From Agarophyton chilense (taxonomy: Eukaryota; Rhodophyta; Florideophyceae; Gracilariales; Gracilariaceae): a stretch of 64,000 bases of DNA. Positions 1 to 10,881 of the stretch are shown in pieces. The stretch spans positions 1,488,001-1,552,000 of the forward strand of contig JARGXX010000022.1 of assembly GCA_030374765.1 (NCBI GenBank), given 5' to 3'. A model generated the notes under the pieces. That model was given only the letters and a program-made list of their open reading frames with translations, was not told the origin of the DNA and did not search any database. Both the position numbers and the translations under genes were made by a program. How positions within the stretch are numbered: position 1 is the first letter of the stretch; the number at the start of each line of letters is the position of its first letter.

Positions 1-1175
1 ACCCAAAGAAGTTTGTTTTATATTCTAATTTAGAAATTAGAATGCTAACCAGTTTAACATATTCTATATTATTTTGTTACTCATGGTGTAGTCTTTCACA
101 TAGCAGTTTCGTGAAGCGCAGATTTTTTTGAGAAGAAGATACATGGTCTTTACTGCTCCCAGGGCCAAACACGAAAAAATCCGGTCAAAGCAACTAAAAC
201 TCAGCACAAACGTTTACAGTTTGGCCTCATATGAGGCCAGAAGGTTTGATTATTAAAAACGGTAAGTTTTCTACTGTCGTTTATTCTCGAAAAAATTGCA
301 GTTGTCTTTTATTCAGAAAGGGCTAGTGGAAATCCTTCAAGAAGATCCTAAAATAAAACCTTTGTTTTGACACGAATAAATTTGTTGAGCTGGAAAACAT
401 GACGCGATCATTCTAACAGAATTCTGTTAACTGTTTTCGGATTTCAAGCAAAATTGTATCCAACTCTTGGCTAGAAAAATTATTTGGCGTTGGTGGCTCC
501 TCAGCTCAGAGAAGGCTCGAACCAGCAGTATATCCTCTTTGGAGGCTCAAGCGCTCATTGTCAAGTAGAAAGTGCCACAACTCCACCAGGAGGCGGAGGG
601 GATAAACTAAGGCCATGGTTTTTGGTGATTGAGCGTTCTCTCGATGACCTATCTATTCTAGACAGACTACTGGAGTAATATGTTTAACACATGGCAACAG
701 GGCTCTTGGCTATTGAATTCGCGTCTTTGGTATTTCTCAGACATACTTAGTCGTTTAAGGGAATGCTTGTTGTTTGTGGAGAACTTAAAGACCCAATGAT
801 GTGTCGTGTTTGTGCTAGCAAGACTAAAATCCGATTTCAACGGAATGTTCAGTCCAAGAAAACTCATGACACATGTCATGGACAGTCATTATGATATTTA
901 AACTCCAAGTTTAAAGCAAAGAAAATGATACGTCACTTAATTGACTAGGAATAAGTTATGTGTTCATAGTTTATCTGAATGTACTTATAGTTCTAATGGG
1001 CGAGCATGGAATAGTCGGAACTTTTGCTGGGCTTCTTGTCATACTTACATACTTTGTTTACAAATACCATTTCAACCTCAAACTTCCGGATTCCTAGTCA
1101 TGTATATAACAGGACTCGATATACATCTCCAGATCAAACAGAAGAAGAATAAAAGCTATACCACGATTTCGAACA
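1..1175. other. Region with no gene recognised
   Basis: AT-rich sequence with only short, low-quality reading frames. The last 50 bases before the zinc-finger start stay open in that gene's frame and are rich in Arg and Lys codons. An upstream exon of that gene may therefore lie here, but I cannot define one. Confidence 0.4.
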
Positions 1176-1787
1176 ATGAAAGCCCGAAGACCATCACAAG
1201 TCGTTCGAAATGCCAAGAAGAATGAGAAGTGCTCAGCTTCTCCCTTTGTTTGCGCATTATGTCGCAAAACGACTGAATCTTACAGGGAAAGGAAACGCCG
1301 ATTAAAAGAGTTTCACCGAGTTTCCATCGTGCATAAACAGGGTTTGGTTTTTTATAAATGCATTTGTAGAAAGATTTTCATGGAGTGTGAAGATCTGAAG
1401 ATGCATAAGTGTAAGTGGAGCTGATTGCCGATGTTAGGGTTTGCAGGGTGATCTATGTTGATGTAGTACAATCTTAGATAGTTTGCACTAAAGAGGTACT
1501 ATTAACTTCTCAAGAATCGTCTATCTCGCCAAACAATTGCAACATCTGAAGATGTTTTTATAATCGTTTCCCTCCCTTCTTTCACAGGCCTTCATGTCTT
1601 CAAAACAGAAAAGAAAGATAAGCATGCTCTATGCACGCTTGAAACATGCCCAGAATCAAAAACTTCAAACTCTGTGTCTCTCAACTGCATCGCATTTGTT
1701 CGTTTGCTTTCGATTTATGTATACTCTCTATGTTTGGGCAATAATTATACAAGTCATTTCGAGACACAAAAAGGAAAGGTGAAATAA
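1176..1787 (+). CDS. C2H2 zinc-finger protein, two exons
   Basis: Exon 1 is 1176-1410, the intron 1411-1587 (GTAAGT...TTTCACAG, 177 bp) and exon 2 1588-1787. The product is 144 aa. Unspliced, the frame stops at 1424 just after a half zinc finger (C-x-C-x12-H). With a phase-1 splice the finger becomes complete: C-x-C-x3-F-x5-L-x2-H-x3-H, with the second His encoded in exon 2. A first, degenerate Cys2 unit (FVCALC) followed by His residues lies about 30 residues earlier. The N terminus is basic (Lys/Arg-rich), in keeping with a nucleic-acid-binding nuclear protein. The ATG at 1176 is the first in frame, but the frame stays open a little upstream, so a 5' exon is possible. The C-terminal 60 residues match nothing I know. 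Target and role are unknown. The splice call is strong because an independent motif is restored. Confidence 0.65.
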
Positions 1788-2714
1788 AGAAACGCAGTTT
1801 AGGACAAAAGTCGTCGTTCAAAGTCAAGAATAGATCTTGTCGTTCGACAACTACCTGCATATATCACTATGTAAGCACAAAACGAAGGGGTGGCAGAAAA
1901 AGCTGCTGAGGGTTCAAGTCGGAACATGATCATGAATGAGCAAAGTTGCAAGTATCACTTGCGTGGCAGTTTAATCTTCAAAATTATTCGCATCCGATGC
2001 ATCGTGAATAAATGATTGGCTTTTTGCTATTTTTAGTTTGGCCTTGAGGGTAATACTAATTATAAGCTTCAGAACAGGAAGCCAAGAGATGCTTCAAACT
2101 GCAATATTTAAAGGATATCGGGACACACGAGTGACTCCATTGCAAAGCTAGTTTTATGCAATAAAGTGACAGAGCCATGATACAGAGCATTTGTTAGCAA
2201 CTGCGAAAGGGCGCCACATTGAAGTCTGTTTCCATATCATCACTGCCTTCCGCTGCTCTGTAGTCGAATAACTTAAATGTTGACGCTGCTTCAAATCCGA
2301 TTTTCGAGCTCCTGGTATCAATGTGAATGGTAGTCAATTGCCTGAAAGGGTTTTGCAAGCAGCAATGTGTACTACGTCTGCAACATATATTAGTTACTCT
2401 TCAAGCATGAAGTATGCAGAAAAAGCGTTTCAACATCAGATCCGCAAACATGATCAAGAAAGCCAACAGTGTAGTAAAGGAAGCCGTGTTCCGGGGGATC
2501 ACTCTGATTCCCACTCTGTGCACGTCTTCTGATTGTACTCAAATCGAGATATGGACATTTTGAACTCTCCGGAAACCAGCAGCGTTCATGATCGCCTATT
2601 GTGCTACTCTTTTTCATCTTCGTAACCTGAAAGATGTTGGCCCCCGTAGGAGAGCCAACCGCAGATCCGCTTCGCTTCTCTGAAGAGAAGTGAAGTCAGG
2701 CACACCACATGAAG
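1788..2714. other. Region with no gene recognised
   Basis: There are only short frames on both strands and no recognisable domain. It may hold the degraded 5' part of the retrotransposon tail that begins at 2715, but I cannot align it. Confidence 0.35.
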
Positions 2715-2945
2715 GCGGATCGCATGTGCCACTATGTGTTAAGGTGCCCAAAGCGAGCACTGTCGAGAAGGTTGTGCTTTCCTCCTCTTCACGAGCGCCA
2801 AGGTCTGGGTCTTGAAGAAATTATCATCAAGTATCCTGATAGAGTGATGACCTTTTTAGTGAGAGAACGTTTCTTCCAAAAGTAACGTTCTTTGCTACAT
2901 AGTAATAGAACGCAGCATGCCCGTAAAAAAAAAGAGAAAGAGGAG
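2715..2945 (+). pseudogene. Decayed C-terminal tail of a non-LTR retrotransposon ORF (copy 1)
   Basis: Translation from 2715 to the stop at 2883-2885 gives about 56 residues. They match the segment at 59350-59520 over most positions: H-Y-V-L-R-C, then S-R-R-x-C-x-P-P, E-R-x-G-L, I-I-x-K-x-P-x-R and F-L-V-R-E-R-x-F. Nucleotide similarity continues past the stop to about 2945 (an AGTAATAGAAC-type stretch). The H-x4-C part resembles the Cys/His knuckle that follows reverse transcriptase in many LINE-type ORFs. The catalytic domains are absent, so this is a 5'-truncated relic. Assignment to non-LTR elements is inference from the knuckle; the similarity between the two copies is direct. Confidence 0.5.
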
Positions 2946-4889
2946 AAAGTGCTACATTACCCATGCTGTACAGTATTGCAGTACCGTCCCATCGGATACC
3001 ATACTCGGGTTAACTACCGACGACTGTTAATCATTTTACGTCACAAAGGTCGTGTGTTTTGTTGTAAGCCAAGAGCATCACGTTCCAAAAACCTGTTGCG
3101 AAAGCGACACTAAATCTAAAATTTGTGCTGAAGATTTACCAAACTACCCTTCCAAGAAACGAGGTGCGGTTGTGGTAAATTTAAATTCGCACCGTGTCGC
3201 AGTAGTCGTGCCTTAATGTACGAGGCGACAAAGGGAAGGCACAAAGGCCCAAGAACTGCGTCCTCTTCTTGTTTAATGGCGGTTGATCGTCGCTCCCGGT
3301 CCCCCTTTTTTCCCCCGTTCCGTCCTGCTTGTGTCCTCTCGTCATTCCATTCCACCGGGCGTTCAGGTACGCATTAGCATTTGTCAGCATTCAGAGCTGA
3401 CCCGTTAGCAGGGCTATTCAGCTTCTGACAGTCCCTCCCCATTACAGTCGGGCTCATACTTCACAACGGTACTACGTGTGCCTGCATGCCACATTTCACG
3501 AAACCAAGGCGTCCTATCCCAGGCCATAAAAGCCTTCGCCGTCGCCGCGCCAGCCACTTACCAGCGATCGTCAGAATGATTCTTCTGGGTTTTTAACAGC
3601 ATGATGAATGGGAACGAGGAGAGACGTCGTTGACTTTTGGTCGACGGCGATGTGTCAATCCGCCACGCGCCCGCCCCCAGAAGCTTGTTTACGCAAGAAT
3701 GGGGCGCATGAACCTTCTGATTGTTGAAAACCAGAGTTTTGGAAAACGAAAGATCGTATCGTGCTTGTCTCTGCGATTTGTTCCTTCGTTTAGGTTGTCT
3801 ACGCTTCAGGGGAAGATGCGCGGAGGTACTACGGCTTCCCGCACCGAAGCTGCAGTGTTTGGGTACACGCTGGATGGTCGAAGCGGTATTACAGCTTCGA
3901 ATATGAAACCCTGTCAAAGTAGGGACCTGGTGAATGGCACTGGCCATGTATGTCATCATACTTCTTGGTAGAAAAGACTTGGTGCACTTGTATGTTAGAG
4001 CAGTAGGAGATCGTGTGTTTTAGTTTACACATCCTTGTCAGCACGCAAAAATTAATGCTGCACAGAATGCCCATCCTACTTCAGTATTTGAGACTGAAAC
4101 TCATTCTCAGGCACGCAGGACTTGTTCAACTAAAAGGGCTTCAACAAATAATCGAAGAATACTGGGTCTCCAGTTATTTCCCTACCTAACTCTCGTTTCA
4201 GGAACTCGGCGGTCTGCGCGAGCTATAACGGTCCCCACGATAACTCTGAGTGAGTCTTGCAAGCATACCGTCAATCGTGAAAAACATCAGTTGCCCTGAC
4301 GTCAATTTGCGAAAGGCGCCAGAATCAGTCGTTTTCCGACTAAATCGTGAATTTCAGGGCCAGAACTACAGAGCGAGCATAGTCGTCGCGATAGCAAACT
4401 TATCTACCACGAAAGCTCTTTGGGCTGATCTTGAGGTCGAGCATACAGAGGACCTGAGGAGCTGATGAGTCAGGGGATTGAGAGACGTCTGGGCCATTCG
4501 AGGGAAGACATCATAGCTACGTATTGACACCCGGAATCCACGCTGTTAACTTATTACGGCCGAGGCCTGAACGGGCCATAAATTACGAGTGGAGTCAGCC
4601 TCGTCCAAAGAACGGAGAGGGGCCGTCGGAATGAGCTTGCATGTTCCGTGCAGCCAGTGCCGTACAACTCTACGCCCCTGCAACTGAGCTTTGGTTTGTT
4701 ATTAAAGCGGAAATCGTAATCTGGTAAATATCATTAAGCTATCTTTTATCCGGTTTGTACCCCACGAACAGGCGCCACTGTTCACTCCAATTTACTGGCT
4801 TCTTAGTTCAATATCTTCACCAGTGGAATTCGGTCCTTAGATAACAGACAGCTTGGGCTACACACACTTTCCATTTACTTCCGTGACAT
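2946..4889. other. Region with no gene recognised, upstream of Rab3GAP1
   Basis: I found no convincing gene in this 1.9 kb. Frames of 60-133 codons exist on both strands around 3.1-4.1 kb, but they overlap each other, often lack ATG and show no domain. The end of the region presumably holds the Rab3GAP1 promoter and 5' UTR. Confidence 0.35.
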
Positions 4890-7637
4890 ATGGGAGCCAG
4901 ATATGATATTCTCCCAAGCCCCGACGCAGACGAGCTCATTGACTTCACTTGCGCATCACCATGGGAGCGATTGGCGTTGGATATCGAATTGGAACTGAGA
5001 TCATGGGGTCTTCATGATGGTCAACATTCAACCGGGCGAGTCCATGGCCGAGATGTCACAACTGCTACAAAACACATTAGTTGTTCGACTTTGGAGCCAG
5101 CCCCTACCGCTGTCAGTCAAATTTCTTTTGGTGATCGTGACCTGGTCTTGCAGCTCCGAGCATGGAGCCCAACAAATGCCTTGGATGCATTTCCGTTAGA
5201 ACGGCTTCTAGGCGTGACGGAGTGTGTGTTATTGACAGCGAACAGTCCAGACGGGATCGCTGCGAACGATGGTTCCGATGCCTCTGTTCTATTATCCGCG
5301 ATGTCTGTGGCAGCGTCTGCTTGCGGTTGCCCCGTACCAATGATCGTACCCGTCGGGCGTCCGACTTCTTTGCGCTTCATCGGTCGGCAACTATTTCCCT
5401 CTCATAAGCGCTTCTCATGCGACTACAACCACCTCACTCCTGTCGACTTCTCCCATCTGGCAGGCCTTTTGCATCTCTTTCGGAACAAGCGTTCATCTGC
5501 AAGACGTTTGAACCCAGCACGCGGTAGCGACGCGAACATCTGTGCGAAATTTACCTATGATTGGAATGACTTTTCGTTTAGACTGACCCCCACTCCTGGG
5601 TCATTTGCATCAGAACGAAGGTTATCTGCTGTTCAGGCTGGAGCATTGAACGAATCAGACCCTGTTGCACGTATTCAAATCACGGCAATATGGGATGAGT
5701 TTCCAGCAACCGACCTACAACACACTGAAGTCTTGGCGGGAATGCCAGCTTCAACAGCCTCTCGACTTCGTTTGTATCCACCGAAAGAATTGGTTAAAGA
5801 GATTGCGAGCGCATCGATTCCATCATTGCGGATTCCCATGACAACCCCCTCTCGATCTAACCTGCGCCTAGCACAAATCGCGGCTAATATGAGAGAAAAC
5901 TATCTGCCAGCCGCCCCCCTCGCAGTCGTCGACGTGGTAAGAATTGTACAGAGTCGTGATGAAGGAAAGCCAGAGATGCCCCCTCGTCGGTCACATCTCA
6001 ACGGCGAAGGTCGTTCTCACTCTCCACGAGTAGCTCGCTCGCCAGCGCCTACAGCACTCGATGAATACCTCGTACAGGTGGCAGAATTTGTCGCGGCCGC
6101 TGCCATCCAGGACGACAGAATTGATGAGGAGTTCCTGACGTCTGCCGTTGCCTCGTTGTTTGAAATGGATTTGGGCCGAGGCATCATGGTGGATGTTGTA
6201 GAAGCGCTTGGTCCGAATGCGTCAGAACTGACGGTTCTTGAACGCGTTAGTCGGTTGCTTGCAGCTTGTGACACTGTTAATGCTGCTCAGAAGTTGTGGA
6301 ATTTGTTTTTGGACGGAATCGAAGTCCACTGGGAACAACAATGGATCGTGTGCGGTGTTCCTTTTAGCATGGAAGCCGGACCAGATCATAATGAGAGTCT
6401 GGTGACACAGAAGTTGCAGATGATCAATTGTTGCGTTGAACGAAGAAGACGCGAAGCAGCAGGGCTTGCTATTTCCGTCGCTGGATTAGGAAGGGACGAA
6501 ATGGGAAGGAAAAAACTACTCGAAGGTATAGAGTTGATTGGCGCTAAAGAACATGGCGAGCAGGAGCATGCTTCTGAAGAGGACAGCCTCGTATGGGAGC
6601 CCTACGTGCAACCGCATCTGCTGGTGACCCGTGACATGGTAGAAGAGGAACTGAAGAGAATGGTTAGAAGAGCAGAAAGCAATCATCACAGGGAGAGAAA
6701 CGACGAGGGGGAAGGAAGAAGGCAATCTCTAACTCTAAAGAGCGACATGATGGCATTCAAGGCGGCAAATCCCGGGGCAGGCATGGCTGATTTTGTACGA
6801 TGGTTCTCGCCTGCGGACTGGATCACTGACGATGACTGTGAAGACGCGAACATGCAGACATCGGTCGGACAAACGAAAGTATCGAACGAAAAAAGTCATA
6901 CTGCAGAAGCAAGAAAACAGGGCAGCATAACACAGGAAAAATCAACGGATAAGAGAGAAAAAGGTCGAAAAGGACGGCTAAGCACACGAATGAGCCAATC
7001 AGGAAATGTTTGGGAACGGTTATGGGAAAGAGCTGAGAGTTTGGCGGCAAGCAAACAGGAGCCATTATTCGATGCGAGTGCTCACGGAAGCAAAGCGCTG
7101 GCCGACTTGAGAGCAATGCCCATGACACAGGTGCTACTGCATCTATGCGTGATTCAAGCAGCGAGCACTACAAAAATACTTTACCATGCGTTTCGGAGGC
7201 CACCATCATTACCCGCGGTGCGAGCGAGTATCGAGCGCGCAAAGCATGCAATCCGTGATGTATGCTCTGGATTACGGCTAAACGGTACGGATGTAGCGGA
7301 GATGGGTCGCGTGGCAGCTGCTCTGGACACTGTGGCGATTGCCGAACATTCGGCCTTGGTGGCAACGTCTGTTCTGACAAAGTTACCGCCGACAGACACG
7401 ATGGGAAGCATTGTGGACCGCGTGGCTTGTGGAGAATATTCTGAGGTGGTAGATGACAAGGAGAAGAAGCTTGTGATCCGCATGGCCGGGTTGGATGACG
7501 GGGGCTGGAGAAGTGTGATGCTGCCTGAATGGAGAGAGTTTGTGATACGGGGCGACGATGGAGATAGAATGTACGTGCGTTTGAGCGGTGAAGAGTTTCG
7601 AGTGGCGTTTGGATTGGCTTTGGATTACTCTATTTGA
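4890..7637 (+). CDS. RAB3GAP1: Rab3 GTPase-activating protein catalytic subunit
   Basis: A single exon of 915 aa starting at ATG 4890. In other eukaryotes this protein, with its non-catalytic partner, stimulates GTP hydrolysis by Rab3 and acts as exchange factor for Rab18, linking it to vesicle traffic, ER organisation and autophagy. The diagnostic Rab3GAP signature is at about residues 618-645: SDMxAFKAANPG, then DFVRW(F/Y)SPxDW. It is preceded by the conserved acidic stretch and the WEPYVQPHLL segment (about 570). The length is close to the usual 900-1000 aa. Between the signature and the C-terminal helical part lies a charged, low-complexity insert (about 650-700). The gene converges on the RING gene with only 47 bp between stops, so the 3' UTRs probably overlap. 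The family call is firm; GAP activity is inferred. Confidence 0.9.
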   Translation: MGARYDILPSPDADELIDFTCASPWERLALDIELELRSWGLHDGQHSTGRVHGRDVTTATKHISCSTLEPAPTAVSQISFGDRDLVLQLRAWSPTNALDAFPLERLLGVTECVLLTANSPDGIAANDGSDASVLLSAMSVAASACGCPVPMIVPVGRPTSLRFIGRQLFPSHKRFSCDYNHLTPVDFSHLAGLLHLFRNKRSSARRLNPARGSDANICAKFTYDWNDFSFRLTPTPGSFASERRLSAVQAGALNESDPVARIQITAIWDEFPATDLQHTEVLAGMPASTASRLRLYPPKELVKEIASASIPSLRIPMTTPSRSNLRLAQIAANMRENYLPAAPLAVVDVVRIVQSRDEGKPEMPPRRSHLNGEGRSHSPRVARSPAPTALDEYLVQVAEFVAAAAIQDDRIDEEFLTSAVASLFEMDLGRGIMVDVVEALGPNASELTVLERVSRLLAACDTVNAAQKLWNLFLDGIEVHWEQQWIVCGVPFSMEAGPDHNESLVTQKLQMINCCVERRRREAAGLAISVAGLGRDEMGRKKLLEGIELIGAKEHGEQEHASEEDSLVWEPYVQPHLLVTRDMVEEELKRMVRRAESNHHRERNDEGEGRRQSLTLKSDMMAFKAANPGAGMADFVRWFSPADWITDDDCEDANMQTSVGQTKVSNEKSHTAEARKQGSITQEKSTDKREKGRKGRLSTRMSQSGNVWERLWERAESLAASKQEPLFDASAHGSKALADLRAMPMTQVLLHLCVIQAASTTKILYHAFRRPPSLPAVRASIERAKHAIRDVCSGLRLNGTDVAEMGRVAAALDTVAIAEHSALVATSVLTKLPPTDTMGSIVDRVACGEYSEVVDDKEKKLVIRMAGLDDGGWRSVMLPEWREFVIRGDDGDRMYVRLSGEEFRVAFGLALDYSI

Positions 7638-7684
7638 GGATGAGAGGATATTGGGAGATTGGTGCTGAGAGAATTATTGCGTGT

Positions 7685-8232
7685 TCAACATGCGTGAAGT
7701 TTGCATATGGGGCATAGACTTCTTCTCTTGAGCCATGCGTCGACGCACTGTTGAGGCGGACGTTAGAAGGTATTTTAAAGTGAAAACAAGCGGTGGAAGG
7801 CGCGGTTGGAAGTGTGATAAAACGTACATCAGTGTGGAACAAATGATCGCATGGAAGTCGGCGCAGCGTATCGCCAGTTTGATAAGCGGCGAGACAAATG
7901 GCACACTTGTCGCGTGTAGGGTGACACGACGGAAGTGCGGGGTGGACACATGTATCGGGTTGCGGCGATGGTTCGACGACCTCTGTGGGAAGGGCGCGAA
8001 TGACGGAGTCGGCAGCACCGTGCGGGACGAAATTGGACAGCAACATGTCCAGTACGATGGAAAGCAGATTGGTGGGCTCGTGGATGCGACGCGGTAGACA
8101 CGACTTGACGGCCTGAGCGGCGAAGTGCGACAGGGTGATGGCGGGCACAGGGTGAGCGGGTGCGGTGAGCTTGCTCTGCGACGGAGGGGCGGTGTCGAAG
8201 AAGTCGAGAAAGTCGAAGAAGAGTAAGTCCAT
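7685..8232 (-). CDS. RING-H2 finger protein (probable E3 ubiquitin ligase), two exons
   Basis: On the minus strand exon 1 is 8232-7828, the intron 7827-7748 (GTACGT...CAACAG, 80 bp, with TTCTAACGT containing a CTAAC branch site) and exon 2 7747-7685. The product is 155 aa. Exon 1 ends inside the finger after HLFHTD; exon 2 supplies CVDAWLKRRSLCPIC. Together they give C-x2-C-x14-C-x-H-x2-H-x2-C-x10-C-x2-C, a perfect RING-H2 spacing. RING-H2 proteins bind an E2 through this domain and transfer ubiquitin. The finger sits at the extreme C terminus, which ends KLHAC. The N-terminal part (MDLLFFDFLDFF) is hydrophobic and acidic, without a clear membrane span. The start is the first ATG of the well-behaved part; the frame stays open upstream through C-rich promoter-like DNA. 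Substrate unknown. Confidence 0.85.
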
Positions 8233-9016
8233 TAGAGTGGGGGAGTGGGGGAGAGGAGTGTGTAGAGGTGTGGGAAGCTGCTGCAAAGCAGAGAGTAGTG
8301 CGGAACGTGCGAGGGGGCGGGAGACGACGGGGGCGGGAGACGACGGGGGCGGGGAGGGGGAAGGATGGTGATGGACGGCGATGGACGCGGCGCAGCGTAT
8401 AGAGTGGAGGCAGCAAGTTAGGAAGCGTATCGCAGGGTGGCGGTGGCGAAGCGGCACACGGCGCGCATGGGGGGAGCAGCAGGAGCTGTTTGCGTGCGGC
8501 GTGAATCTGTGGCACGCGCCACGCGCGCATCGCACGCGCCGCTTCCGCACCAGCGCACATATCGTACTACTGTAGTTTACTGTACAGCGGCACGCGCGTC
8601 CAATGAGTGGCGCGCCCAATGAGAGCGCCGCGCGCGCCCCAAATTCGCCCATGCACCTTTTCAACGCCCATTGCACGCCGCGCCCACCGTTTCACTGTCT
8701 TCCCCTCCTCCCCCCTCGCGCTCACCTCGCTCTCTGTCCAACACCACCCCCACCGCTGCTTACCACCTGCGTGCGCCGCCTCTCGAGCCTCGCTCCGCTT
8801 TTTCACGCCCGCGCCTCGCCTCGCTGCTCGCGCAATCGCCACTTCTTGCCTCCTCACCCGCTCTCGCGAGCTCCTTACCGCCGTCTCTCGCCCATCCACA
8901 CCGCTTACCCCCACCGCCCACAACTTCCGCGAGCTTTGTTGACCATCTTCTTCACCAAACCTGCCCTCCGATCTCCTCCCCCTTACCCACCGCATCTTGC
9001 TCCATTAGCCACAACT
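8233..9016. promoter_or_regulatory. Bidirectional promoter region with strand-skew switch
   Basis: This is the 784 bp between the divergent RING gene and the Ser-rich orphan. The plus strand is purine (G) rich up to about 8470 and strongly pyrimidine (C/T) rich from about 8640 to 9010, so each gene's sense strand is pyrimidine-rich just upstream of its ATG. The centre (8500-8640) is CpG-dense, with many GCGC steps. Open frames across this stretch reflect its composition, not coding. Confidence 0.5.
8313..8360 (+). repeat. 16-bp G-rich tandem repeat (2 full units plus a diverged third)
   Basis: The unit GGGGGCGGGAGACGAC occurs at 8313-8328 and 8329-8344, with a third diverged copy (GGGGGCGGGGAGGGGG) at 8345-8360. 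Several runs of three or more G make G-quadruplex formation on the plus strand plausible. It lies 80 bp upstream of the RING start. Confidence 0.8.
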
Positions 9017-10474
9017 ATGCGCCCCCCGCCGCCTCCCGCCCTCCAGGACGTCCACATCAACCGCCCCGGTGCCAACGGCGTCGTCGTGCGTCGCGACAAC
9101 ATCTTCAGCGCCGCCGTCTTTGCCGCCGATGATGCACACGACACGCCCGCCTCGCGCTCGCGCTCGCGCTCCGTCTTCGCCCGTATGCAACGCAAGATGA
9201 GTCGCCTCAGCGACTCGCTTCTCCGTCGCAACCGTCCCGAAAAACGCAACCCAACGCAGCTCGTCGCTGCACACCACGTCGCCTTCGACAGAAACGGTCA
9301 TACCTCCCAGGCCCCGCGCCCCGCTGCCCGTCCCGCCCCTTCCGCCAACGTTTCGGACGCGCTTGCCAGTCAAGTGCTCTTGCACCGCGAGCGCATTCTC
9401 AAGATGGAGCGCGAGGACAGGGAGAAGCGTCTAGCCGAATTGCGCTTTGACGACATCGACGATGATGTCGATGAGGAAGAACTTGCCGTGTGCTCTATGA
9501 GAGAAACCACCTCGAAAAGAGTTCGTCAGGTCGGAGCCCGCGAAGACGATGACACCCTTCTCATGATACCCCGAGTCGCATCCATTTCATTCTCCGCCGC
9601 CCGCGAATCAGACCCCATGCCCAACGTCAAGGTGCGCCAGCTGCCGAGAGTGTCTGGTCTTATGCCCACTCGTGCCTCGCCAAGACACCCCTCCTCGCCC
9701 ATAACCTCTGTCAGTCCCGTGTCGTCAACAGCGAGGTCTTCTGCGAGCACCGCTAGTAGCGGTCAAAGAACTCTCGAAAGACCGCACAAGGGCGATCGCG
9801 GCGAACCTTCTGCACCTCCACCGGGTGCTCCACGAAATCCGATGTACCGCTTGCCAACAGCGTTGTTAGATAGAGATGTGGAGAAGGAAATGGAGACTGC
9901 TATTGTGGAAGTCGCCTCTGACGGTGAATCCGATAGTAGCTCTGACCCTCAATTGCAAGGAGTTCAGGAAAGAAAAATTCCCGGATTCAACTTTGATGTG
10001 AGTAACGGTAGAGTTATGTCCGATGTTCATCAGATGCGAATTCCTCGTCCCCACGCGTTTGTTCGACGTGCTAACTCATCACTATATACACCGAACAGTG
10101 ATAGTGACGAAGAAAAGAACAAATTAGTGCATGACACAGACGCAGTCGAAGAAAACGAAGCGCAGCCGAGCATTCTGCAGAGCGAAAAAAAAAAGTCCAT
10201 ACCCAGGAGTTGTGAGATGTTTGAAGATGATTATCTGAGTTTCCAAGGGTTCCGCTCCAGCTCCTCGGAGCGACCAAACCATCATCAAAGCATGAGTTCA
10301 TTGATTCGATCGAAGCGCATATCGTCAGTCACCGACTCGCCTTCTGACGACTCTGATGAAGCAGCATTCGCGCGAAAGGCCAACTCTCGACGCGGCAGAG
10401 GAAGGAACCTGCTGCTTGGCGCTCGATTTCGACGCAGACATCGCTCCATGTCGATTCAGCGTATCATTGAGTGA
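9017..10474 (+). CDS. Basic, Ser/Arg-rich protein of unknown function
   Basis: 485 aa from the ATG at 9017. The frame is open back to 8603, but that extra part is low-complexity Pro/Leu translation of a pyrimidine-rich 5' region, so I place the start at 9017. I recognise no known family. It begins with a proline run, followed by alternating RS residues (about 46-54), a short charged helix-like segment (RERILKMEREDREKRLAELR, about 128-147) and a run of Asp/Glu (DDIDDDVDEEE). The remainder is disordered, with Ser/Pro clusters and acidic SDSDEE and SDDSDE patches typical of CK2 target sites. The C terminus is very basic (RRGRGR...RFRRRHR). Such composition is common in nuclear or RNA-associated proteins, but this is only suggestive. 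It is divergent from the RING gene. Confidence 0.6.
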   Translation: MRPPPPPALQDVHINRPGANGVVVRRDNIFSAAVFAADDAHDTPASRSRSRSVFARMQRKMSRLSDSLLRRNRPEKRNPTQLVAAHHVAFDRNGHTSQAPRPAARPAPSANVSDALASQVLLHRERILKMEREDREKRLAELRFDDIDDDVDEEELAVCSMRETTSKRVRQVGAREDDDTLLMIPRVASISFSAARESDPMPNVKVRQLPRVSGLMPTRASPRHPSSPITSVSPVSSTARSSASTASSGQRTLERPHKGDRGEPSAPPPGAPRNPMYRLPTALLDRDVEKEMETAIVEVASDGESDSSSDPQLQGVQERKIPGFNFDVSNGRVMSDVHQMRIPRPHAFVRRANSSLYTPNSDSDEEKNKLVHDTDAVEENEAQPSILQSEKKKSIPRSCEMFEDDYLSFQGFRSSSSERPNHHQSMSSLIRSKRISSVTDSPSDDSDEAAFARKANSRRGRGRNLLLGARFRRRHRSMSIQRIIE

Positions 10475-10881
10475 TGGAGCCATAATTTGTATCTGAAGAA
10501 GAATCTACGGGAAATGCAAATAAGGTGATGGGGATTGCAAACAGAAAATTGTTTAGAATGGAGGCTCATTTGCATAGGGGCAGGAGGCTGCATGTCGCTT
10601 ATTTCGTTTCGGCACAACCTTCCGTGTAAATTGCGTGGCGAACGCATGCTGTATCATTTGTCTAAGCCACTCTGCGTGTGTGGGCATGGCGCGTATCGGA
10701 GTCGTGCATCGGAGACGCTCGCAAGACGTATGGTACCGTAGCCCATGAGCGTGGCAGCTGTTTTGCCACAGTACTGTTTGTCCTGTGCGCTCACGAAGCC
10801 AAACATGTGCCTCGCTCCGAATCGAAATCGCGCGCTTCCTCAAACAACCCTAACGGTGGTATAGGTAACGAGCGCTGCGCC
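10475..10881. other. Convergent intergenic gap
   Basis: 407 bp between two converging genes, presumably both 3' UTRs. No feature seen. Confidence 0.4.

Noticed and set aside
8233..9016. Long open frames on both strands in the divergent promoter
   Set aside because: They come from extreme purine/pyrimidine skew; the translations are low-complexity Pro/Arg/Ser runs.
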